A stretch of 6,022 bases of DNA. Origin: an uncultured bacterium (lineage in GTDB: Bacteria > Cyanobacteriota > Vampirovibrionia > Gastranaerophilales > Gastranaerophilaceae). The DNA lies in assembly GCA_900554095.1 (NCBI GenBank), contig USGC01000109.1, positions 1 through 6,022 of the forward strand, written 5' to 3'. Shown in pieces: positions 1-5,333 of this stretch. Position 1 is the first letter of the stretch; the number at the start of each line of letters is the position of its first letter. Below the pieces are notes generated by a model. That model saw nothing but the letters and a program-made list of their open reading frames with translations, did no database searches and was not told the DNA's origin. Both the position numbers and the translations under genes were made by a program.

Positions 1-977
1 GAGAAAATTCTAAAATGATGGTGCTCGATAAAAACACAAAGAGCATATCCCACAAACATTTTTATGACATAGTTGATTTAATTGATAAAGATACGCTTTT
101 GGTGCTTAACAACACTAAAGTTATGCCCGCACGACTTTACGGGCACAAGGACACCGGCGCAAAAATAGAAATCTTTTTATTAAAACAGCACCAAGACAAT
201 AAGTGGGAAGTCTTAATTAAGCCATCAAAAAGAATAAAGCCGGGAAATACAATAACCATAAGCGAAGAACTTTCAGCAAAAGCTATTGAAAGAACAGAAG
301 AAGACGGCGGATGGATTGTTGAATTGATTTATGAAGGTAATATCCTGGATGTACTCCATCGCAACGGAAACATTCCTCTCCCGCCTTATATCGAAAGAAA
401 ACTTGCGACAGAAGATATTAAAAAGCTGGACTTTGAACGATATCAGACAGTTTATGCAAAAGACGAAGGCTCAGTTGCAGCTCCTACTGCCGGCCTGCAC
501 TTCACGGAAGAAATTCTGCAAAAGCTGAAAGATAAGGGCGTCGAGATTGCTTATGTTACGTTGAACGTCGGGCTCGGGACGTTTCGTCCTGTAAAATGCG
601 AAAATATTTTAAAGCACAAAATGCATTCTGAAACTTTTGAAATAACAGAAGAAACTGCGCTTAAAATTAACGAGGCAAAAGCTAAAGGTAAAAAAATTAC
701 AGCAGTAGGTACTACAACTGTCAGAACTCTGGAAACTGCATTTCAACAGTTTGGCAAAATTAAAGCATGCCATTCAGCCTCAGAGCTTTTCATATATCCG
801 CCTTATGAATTCAAGGTTATAGATAATTTAATCACAAACTTTCACCTGCCAAAATCAACGCTTTTGATGCTAGTGAGCGCGTTGGCCGGAAAAGATTTCA
901 TTTTTGAGGCATACAGAGAAGCTGTTGAAAACAAATACAGATTTTTCTCATACGGCGACTGCATGTTTATTAAATAA
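1..977 (+). CDS. queA: S-adenosylmethionine:tRNA ribosyltransferase-isomerase QueA (5' end cut by window edge)
   Basis: QueA transfers and isomerises the ribosyl group of S-adenosylmethionine onto 7-aminomethyl-7-deazaguanine at the wobble position of GUN-anticodon tRNAs, giving epoxyqueuosine; it is cytoplasmic. Family blocks appear in the expected order. Counting from the Met at base 15, they are NNTKVMPARLYG (32-43), the PTAGLHFTEE block (157-166), VGLGTFRPV (185-193), VGTTTVRTLE (231-240), NLITNFHLPKSTLLMLVSAL (271-290) and the terminal YRFFSYGDCMFIK. The reading frame stays open to base 3 upstream of that Met (codons E-N-S-K). It matches the family's region just before the VLD motif, so the Met at 15 is internal. 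The usual N-terminal 20 or so residues lie outside the window; the visible 324 codons fit a family length near 340-345. The gene ends in TAA and overlaps the convergent gene by 8 bases. Identification is secure; regulation cannot be seen. Confidence 0.97.
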   Translation, partial: ENSKMMVLDKNTKSISHKHFYDIVDLIDKDTLLVLNNTKVMPARLYGHKDTGAKIEIFLLKQHQDNKWEVLIKPSKRIKPGNTITISEELSAKAIERTEEDGGWIVELIYEGNILDVLHRNGNIPLPPYIERKLATEDIKKLDFERYQTVYAKDEGSVAAPTAGLHFTEEILQKLKDKGVEIAYVTLNVGLGTFRPVKCENILKHKMHSETFEITEETALKINEAKAKGKKITAVGTTTVRTLETAFQQFGKIKACHSASELFIYPPYEFKVIDNLITNFHLPKSTLLMLVSALAGKDFIFEAYREAVENKYRFFSYGDCMFIK

Positions 978-1593
978 ATTTTTCAAGGCGTTTTTTATCA
1001 GTCGTCCACTGCCTAAAAGGATAGGTTCTATTCATCATAACAAAATCCTCAAGTTCATCTCGATGCTTGATTTTTAATTTATGTACAGCTTTTGGAAAGA
1101 CACAAAGCTCACCGTTATCAATTTCAAGCCCATCAATTTTCGGATTACTTAATTCAAATTCAGCCTGATTTTTTGATATTTTTCTTGCTTCGCGGGAACT
1201 AACGGTTTTAAAATTAAGAGAGTTAAAGCCTGAAACAGTATAGATATTAGGAGCGGGGTTATCTAAAGGAGCTGTTGCGCCTATATGAATTGGGGCGTCT
1301 TTGCTTCTTATGTTAGAATAAAACGGCGCGCATTTCTTGGTTTTAAAAAAGTAAATTCCAATTCCGTGGCGCGACAGACCTTCCCCTTCGCCTATTTTTG
1401 AGCAGTCAAATGCACTAAATTTGAAAGGTGAACCGTGGTATGCAATATCATTCACCGCATTCTTGTCAAACGCATAAATCATTTTATCAGACTTTAACTT
1501 ACAGCCTTTCGGCGCACGTGTCATTAAAAGAGAAGTTTTGCCTGCCGCCCGGACGTAATTAATCGCTAATGCGCACAACTTTGTAATACTCAT
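970..1593 (-). CDS. Standalone ADP-ribosyltransferase-fold protein, similar to the ART domain of polyvalent proteins (function unknown)
   Basis: The middle of this 207-residue protein carries a block typical of ART-like domains in phage and mobile-element polyvalent proteins. It has YHGSP (52-56), FDCSKIGEGEG (62-72), GIGIYF (77-82) and an Ala/Phe-Tyr segment (APFYS, 89-93). A strand-forming IYTV (117-120) follows, and the C-terminal GLEIDNGELCVFPKAVHKLKI (155-175) resembles the family's closing Glu-containing strand. His53, Tyr81 and Glu162 (or Glu157) could form an H-Y-E type NAD-binding and catalytic triad; that is inference from family pattern. Residues 1-50 match nothing I recognise. No signal peptide or clear membrane segment is visible. 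The start is well supported: AGGTGG lies 6 bases before the ATG. The gene is convergent with queA (8-base overlap) and divergent from the transglycosylase gene. No antitoxin or immunity partner is adjacent. It could be a toxin or effector, a housekeeping protein modifier, or a domain captured from a mobile element. The fold is likely, activity unproven. Confidence 0.72.
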   Translation of the reverse strand: MSITKLCALAINYVRAAGKTSLLMTRAPKGCKLKSDKMIYAFDKNAVNDIAYHGSPFKFSAFDCSKIGEGEGLSRHGIGIYFFKTKKCAPFYSNIRSKDAPIHIGATAPLDNPAPNIYTVSGFNSLNFKTVSSREARKISKNQAEFELSNPKIDGLEIDNGELCVFPKAVHKLKIKHRDELEDFVMMNRTYPFRQWTTDKKRLEKFI

Positions 1594-1599
1594 AATTTG

Positions 1600-1605
1600 C
1601 CACCT
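1600..1605 (-). promoter_or_regulatory. Ribosome binding site fixing the start of the ART-like gene
   Basis: On the minus strand the sequence reads AGGTGG, 6 bases before the ATG at 1593-1591. This strong Shine-Dalgarno match at ideal spacing supports that start and argues that this unusual gene is translated. Confidence 0.7.
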
Positions 1606-1619
1606 ATAACTAACCTATA
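1602..1619. repeat. Tandem ACCTATA direct repeat upstream of the ART-like gene
   Basis: ACCTATA occurs at 1602-1608 and 1613-1619, so the two copies start 11 bases apart, about one helical turn. One copy overlaps the ribosome binding site of the ART-like gene and the other sits next to its candidate -10. A regulator binding here could block expression, but the repeat is short and may be chance. Confidence 0.3.
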
Positions 1620-1647
1620 TTTATATAAAAAACATTAACCAGGTAAA
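1620..1647 (-). promoter_or_regulatory. Candidate promoter of the ART-like gene
   Basis: On the minus strand TTTACC (1647-1642) and TATAAA (1625-1620) are separated by 16 bases, a plausible sigma-70 type -35/-10 pair. The -10 lies about 27 bases before the start codon. The region is very AT-rich, so chance matches are easy and confidence is low. Confidence 0.3.
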
Positions 1648-1736
1648 AATTGCTTAGTTTTTGAATATCGTTTGACATTTTATTGAAAATCATTAATTCA
1701 AATAGAGGATAACAAATGGTCTTTTAAAGTATAGAA

Positions 1737-1748
1737 TGATACTATAAA
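1737..1748 (+). promoter_or_regulatory. Candidate extended -10 promoter element of the transglycosylase gene
   Basis: TGATACTAT (1737-1745) fits an extended -10 (TG, one base, then TACTAT), and TATAAA overlaps it at 1743-1748. The 11-base string TGATACTATAA recurs before the MCE gene, which supports a real promoter element. No good -35 lies 17 bases upstream; a consensus TTGACA at 1672-1677 is too far away to pair with it. Transcription would start close to the ribosome binding site (AAGGGG, 1752-1757), leaving a very short leader. Confidence 0.4.
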
Positions 1749-1765
1749 GACAAGGGGTAGAAGAA

Positions 1766-2509
1766 ATGTTCTCGGAAATGATACAAAGTTTGCTTTCTTC
1801 AGGCGGCAAAACAGCGGCTATGCAAAGGTATAGCCAGTTAAACAGCAAGGTGGCTGCTTTTAAAAATCAAGTTAACGGCAGCGGCTATGAAATTCCGCAA
1901 AATCCTATGGATACAATTTACCCGTCAAAAAGAACCAATGTATCTGAATTCGAAAATATATTAAAATCTACAACTACTGATTTTGGATCAATTCTTCTGA
2001 ACCCGGAGTCGGCAAAAGTTAATGCTAAAATTATTAAAAACACACCAAATGCAAGTTTTAACACTGCATTACAAGAGCTTAACAAAGTTCAAAACACAGA
2101 CAGTATTTCTTCTTTATCTGCTAACACAGCTTCAAAAGGACAGATTTTGAGCATGATTTCACAAATAGCAGAAAAGCATGGTGTGGATGAAAAGCTGGTA
2201 CAAGCTGTTATTAAACAAGAATCAAACTTTAACACGCGAGCAAAGTCAAAAGCGGGAGCAATGGGGCTTATGCAGCTAATGCCCGCAACTGCGCAAAGGC
2301 TTGGGGTGAAAGATCCTTACAACCCGGCTCAAAACGTTGAAGGTGGTGTAAAATATCTTAAATCAATGCTCAGCAAGTACAATGGGAATGTAATTCTTGC
2401 GCTTGCGGCTTACAATGCCGGCCCCGGCGCTGTTGACAAGTATGATGGTGTGCCGCCTTATGCTGAAACCCAAAATTATGTAAAAAATATTCTTGCTAAT
2501 TATTTGTAA
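1766..2509 (+). CDS. Lytic transglycosylase with C-terminal SLT domain
   Basis: The C-terminal half (about residues 125-245) is a Slt70/MltC-type lytic transglycosylase domain. Such enzymes cleave the MurNAc-GlcNAc glycosidic bond of peptidoglycan and leave a 1,6-anhydro-MurNAc end. The diagnostic motifs are complete: the catalytic Glu152 in IKQESNFN, GAMGLMQLMPATA (164-176), ALAAYNAGPGAV (212-223) and the closing PYAETQNYV (231-239). Residues 1-124 are Ser/Asn/Lys-rich, low in hydrophobics and unrecognised. They contain no signal peptide, lipobox or membrane segment. Export by another route is therefore implied if the enzyme acts on the cell wall; some flagellum-associated and phage SLT proteins are similar, but no flagellar or phage genes are in view. 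The start is supported by AAGGGG 8 bases upstream. The next plus-strand gene begins 61 bases downstream. The enzyme class is secure; its cellular role (growth, division, secretion-system assembly) is open. Confidence 0.93.
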   Translation: MFSEMIQSLLSSGGKTAAMQRYSQLNSKVAAFKNQVNGSGYEIPQNPMDTIYPSKRTNVSEFENILKSTTTDFGSILLNPESAKVNAKIIKNTPNASFNTALQELNKVQNTDSISSLSANTASKGQILSMISQIAEKHGVDEKLVQAVIKQESNFNTRAKSKAGAMGLMQLMPATAQRLGVKDPYNPAQNVEGGVKYLKSMLSKYNGNVILALAAYNAGPGAVDKYDGVPPYAETQNYVKNILANYL

Positions 2510-2570
2510 TAGGCTGGCAAAAAATTTTTCTTTTCTGTTTTAAGATTTTTATACAGAAAGGACATTTTTT

Positions 2571-2870
2571 ATGCAGATTAGGCCTATTTTTTTAAACCCG
2601 GTTATGAATAACTATAAACAGCATTTTCAATGCACAAACTACAAAAAGGCTCATGGCAGCGATTATGGAAATATTGACCATGACAATTCTTTAAGGCAAG
2701 TTAACGAAAAATATGCAGGAATACGAGCGATACTTGCGCACATGCTTGAAAATGGCGATATAAAATCTATCGGTGAATACACCAAGGCAATGGATGCGGT
2801 AAACCATAAAGAACAAGCTGAAACACTGAAAGCTTACGAAAAAATTAAATCAAATAGCCATAATTATTAA
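2571..2870 (+). CDS. Small hypothetical protein, 99 residues
   Basis: I do not recognise this protein. It is probably a real gene: AAAGGA (2557-2562) lies 8 bases before the ATG, it fills the gap between two genes on the same strand, and its base composition matches theirs. Residues 1-40 are polar and aromatic (Asn, Tyr, His, one Cys at 21) and probably unstructured. Residues 40-94 are predicted by eye to form two or three amphipathic helices around the MLENGDIKSIGEY segment (58-70), ending in a basic tail. There is no signal peptide, membrane segment or metal-binding cluster. It may be read from the transglycosylase transcript, since no convincing separate promoter is visible (only a weak TATACA at 2550-2555). 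An envelope-related role is suggested by its neighbours alone. Confidence 0.7.
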   Translation: MQIRPIFLNPVMNNYKQHFQCTNYKKAHGSDYGNIDHDNSLRQVNEKYAGIRAILAHMLENGDIKSIGEYTKAMDAVNHKEQAETLKAYEKIKSNSHNY

Positions 2871-2894
2871 TTTTTTTGCAATAATTAATTTTTT
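2861..2894 (+). terminator. Weak AT-only hairpin with T-tract, possible terminator
   Basis: TAATTATT (2861-2868) and AATAATTA (2880-2887) form an 8-base-pair stem with an 11-base loop, followed by six T at 2889-2894. The left arm covers the last codons and first stop base of the small protein gene. With no G-C pairs the stem is unstable, so it would end transcription only partly, if at all. It overlaps the candidate promoter of the next gene. Confidence 0.25.
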
Positions 2895-2904
2895 CTGATA
2901 CTAT
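2876..2904 (+). promoter_or_regulatory. Candidate promoter of the MCE-lpxK operon
   Basis: TTGCAA (2876-2881) and TACTAT (2899-2904) are 17 bases apart, and a TG one base before the -10 makes it an extended -10. Predicted transcription start is near 2911, about 26 bases before the ATG and leaving room for the ribosome binding site at 2925-2933. The TGATACTATAA core (2896-2906) repeats the element before the transglycosylase gene. A perfect TATAAT at 2902-2907 overlaps but has no well-spaced -35. Confidence 0.5.
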
Positions 2905-2936
2905 AATTTCAGTATTCCGTTTATGAAAGGTGGAAA

Positions 2937-4298
2937 ATGAAATTTTCGTCATCATTTAAAGTAGGACTTTTAACTCTTTTAGCGCTTTTGCTGTTAATCG
3001 GCGTTGTTTTAAAAGTAAAAGGCAGAGCTTTTTCTTCAGCAAAAAGAATAGAAGTTCAATTTAAAGATGTAAATGGTATGCGCCCGGGTTCCGGCGTTCA
3101 AATGATGGGGTTGAAAGTAGGTCAGGTCGAGGAAATTACACCGGTTGTAAATGGAGAAAACAGCTATGTTAAAGTTAAATTTGTTATTACAGAGCAAGGT
3201 ATAGAAATACCTATGGCTTCTGTATTTTCAATTCAACAGTCCGGGCTTATTGGTGAATTATTCCTTGAAATTACGCCCCCTAGGACTAAAACAATTTATA
3301 TTCCAATGGTAAGCCGCGATATTTTGTACAAAGATGACGATGTTCAAATGAAATTAGACGATAGTTTTTACGATGTAGGAAAGATCAAAAATATTGAGGT
3401 AGTAACAAGAGACGTACTGCCTTACAACATTAAAGATACTATCAAAACCCAAAATGCATACAAAATTGATTATATTGTAAATCTGCCGGGACTTATACTT
3501 CCTGAATTTTTAAAAGGAAAAGTCATTTCTGATAACGGCAGTAAAAAGCTTAGAATTTCAACACTTGATGACGTAACTTTACCATATCCGAAGCAAACGT
3601 CGCCTTACACAATAGTTGAGCCGATGAGAATTTCAGACTTTATGGAATGGCAGTACAGAGCCGCGGAATCATTGACCGAAACAAACCAAAAAGTTAATGA
3701 AATTTTATCAGATGAAGTCATTGCAGAACTCAAAAATTCCGTTAAAAATATAAATTCTCTAACAGCCAAAACAACAGCGACAATGAGTAAAGTAGATGCA
3801 CTTATAGACTCATCCCGCGCTGATCTTGAAACAATGATGACGTTGATGGACAGAGCTACAAATGATTTCAACGTAATGTCTACAAACATTAACAATGTTA
3901 TAGGCGATCCGCAGTTTAAGTCAACAATGATGTCTACAGCAAATTCAATGGATAAGCTTGCTCAAAATATAAACAAAATTATAGGAAATGAAGAAGAATC
4001 TGAAAAAATGGCCTCTGATATCCGTGAAATTATGCACAATGCAAACGAAATCAGCGGTTATGTAAATTCAATGACAAAAGACGATCAATTGAAGAAAGAT
4101 TTAACAAACACAGTTGCTAATGTTAACAAAGCAATGAACAGTTTGAATACGGCGCTTTCTACAGTAAACCAGATGACGCCTGACAAGAAAACGCAATTGC
4201 AGTCAATCCTTGAAGATACAAAAGTTACAACCTGCAACTTAAGAAAATTCTCTGAAAAATTGAACAAAAGATTCTTGCTTTTCAGGTTGATGTTCTAA
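2937..4298 (+). CDS. MCE/MlaD-family lipid-transport substrate-binding protein with long helical tail
   Basis: MlaD-type proteins form rings, usually hexameric, that carry phospholipids or other lipids between inner and outer membranes with an MlaE permease and MlaF ATPase. Here residues 8-26 form one N-terminal membrane anchor. Residues 36-115 are an MCE domain: IEVQFKDVNGMRPGSGVQM, then GLKVGQVEEI (58-67), GIEIPMASVFSIQQSGLIGE (88-107) and LEITP. Residues 116-235 form a beta-rich stretch I cannot assign. Residues 236-445 are helical, polar and rich in Asn, Ser, Thr and Met, with repeated short helical units like the tails of long MCE proteins that form channels. The end (RFLLFRLMF) is hydrophobic and basic. 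At 453 residues it is far longer than E. coli MlaD, so I give no symbol. GAAAGGTGG (2925-2933) supports the start. lpxK follows after three bases. No permease or ATPase gene is visible; these must lie elsewhere if the system is complete. Confidence 0.9.
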   Translation: MKFSSSFKVGLLTLLALLLLIGVVLKVKGRAFSSAKRIEVQFKDVNGMRPGSGVQMMGLKVGQVEEITPVVNGENSYVKVKFVITEQGIEIPMASVFSIQQSGLIGELFLEITPPRTKTIYIPMVSRDILYKDDDVQMKLDDSFYDVGKIKNIEVVTRDVLPYNIKDTIKTQNAYKIDYIVNLPGLILPEFLKGKVISDNGSKKLRISTLDDVTLPYPKQTSPYTIVEPMRISDFMEWQYRAAESLTETNQKVNEILSDEVIAELKNSVKNINSLTAKTTATMSKVDALIDSSRADLETMMTLMDRATNDFNVMSTNINNVIGDPQFKSTMMSTANSMDKLAQNINKIIGNEEESEKMASDIREIMHNANEISGYVNSMTKDDQLKKDLTNTVANVNKAMNSLNTALSTVNQMTPDKKTQLQSILEDTKVTTCNLRKFSEKLNKRFLLFRLMF

Positions 4299-4301
4299 AA
4301 A

Positions 4302-5333
4302 ATGAAAAATTTAAAAACAGAAATAACAAAAATTCATTACGACAAAAATGCAAAGGGAATTTTATTTAAAATTCTTGAATTTGCCTCAATCTTTTACGGA
4401 GCAGGAAGCCGTTTCAAAAATTTTTTGTATGATAAAAAAATATTAAAATCCCAAAAAGTCGATGCTTTAGTAATTTCAGTTGGAAACATCACAACAGGTG
4501 GTGTCGGCAAAACTCCGGTTGTTTCGGAAATTGCAAAGTATTTCATTTCTAAAGGGGAGAAAACTGCGATAATTTCACGCGGCTACGGAGGAAAGCTTTC
4601 CAACAAAAAAATAAATGTAATCTCAAATGGTAATGAAATATTTTATAATGCTGATTTATCTGGAGACGAGCCAAACTGGCTTGCGCAAAACACAAATGGA
4701 GCAATTGTAATTACATCAAAAAACAGGATTAAAGCAGCTCAATACGCCATCACACGATTTGGTGTAAAAACAATTATTCTTGATGACGGTTTTCAGCATA
4801 GAAAACTTCACCGCGACCTTGATATAGTATTAACTGACAGCGAAAAAGGCTACGGTAATGAAAAACTTCTTCCCGCCGGCCCTTTGAGAGAAGGCAATGA
4901 AGCTTTTAAAAGAATTGACCGCTTAGTTGTTGTAAGCAAAAACACTGACCACACAAGAGCTGAGAAAATCGCAAAAATTACTGAAAAAAAATTGAAAATA
5001 AAAACACTTGTATGCCGTACAGAACCCGATTATGTATACAATATAAAAACAGGCGAAATACTTGCAGAAAAATCAAAAGCAACCGCGATGAGCGCAATAG
5101 GTCAGCCTGAGCAGTTTTATAAATTTTTAGGGAATTATGAAATTATAAAAACTGTTACATTCGATGACCACCATAACTACAAAGCTGAAGAGCTTCCGTC
5201 TGGAATAATCTTAACAACAGAAAAAGACGCTGTTAAATTGAAAAAATTTAACAGGAGCAATATCTATGCATTAAAACTCAAAACAACAATTGATGTTGGC
5301 CAACTTTTAGAAAGCAAACTAATTACTTTCTAG
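4302..5333 (+). CDS. lpxK: Tetraacyldisaccharide 4'-kinase LpxK (lipid A biosynthesis)
   Basis: LpxK phosphorylates the 4' position of the disaccharide-1-phosphate precursor with ATP, giving lipid IVA, at the cytoplasmic face of the inner membrane. The P-loop is clear (GNITTGGVGKT, 61-71), followed by SRGYGG (92-97), GDEP (121-124), LDDGFQH (160-166), LPAGPLRE (190-197), DHH (289-291) and TTEKDAVKL (305-313). All are in family order, and the Asp/Glu/His residues expected in the active site are present. A hydrophobic, basic N-terminal helix (about 18-42) fits the family's membrane-binding region. The length of 343 residues is normal. The ATG is three bases after the MCE stop and has only a weak AGG about 15 bases upstream, which suggests translational coupling to the MCE gene. 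The TAG stop shares bases with the stop of the convergent pilin gene. Identification is secure. Confidence 0.97.
   Translation: MKNLKTEITKIHYDKNAKGILFKILEFASIFYGAGSRFKNFLYDKKILKSQKVDALVISVGNITTGGVGKTPVVSEIAKYFISKGEKTAIISRGYGGKLSNKKINVISNGNEIFYNADLSGDEPNWLAQNTNGAIVITSKNRIKAAQYAITRFGVKTIILDDGFQHRKLHRDLDIVLTDSEKGYGNEKLLPAGPLREGNEAFKRIDRLVVVSKNTDHTRAEKIAKITEKKLKIKTLVCRTEPDYVYNIKTGEILAEKSKATAMSAIGQPEQFYKFLGNYEIIKTVTFDDHHNYKAEELPSGIILTTEKDAVKLKKFNRSNIYALKLKTTIDVGQLLESKLITF

Noticed and set aside
15..20. ATG-ATG as the true start of queA
   Set aside because: The upstream codons stay open and fit the conserved region before VLD; starting here would remove the family's N-terminal segment.
331..528. 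65-residue open frame on the plus strand inside queA
   Set aside because: It lies wholly within a secure gene in another frame and has no family signature.
1672..1677. Consensus TTGACA as the -35 of the transglycosylase gene
   Set aside because: No acceptable -10 occurs 15-19 bases downstream (only TAATTC-like strings), and the better -10 at 1740 is much too far away.
2520..2535. AAAAAATTTTT self-complementary stretch after the transglycosylase as a terminator
   Set aside because: It has no G-C pairs and no usable loop; it is simple AT-rich sequence.
3605..3895. 96-residue open frame on the minus strand inside the MCE gene
   Set aside because: It is antisense to the helical tail; its Ser/Val/Ile-rich sequence is the mirror of the Asn/Thr/Ser codons of the real gene.
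4085..4267. 60-residue open frame on the minus strand inside the MCE gene
   Set aside because: It is antisense to a well-supported gene, with low-complexity hydrophobic sequence and no independent support.
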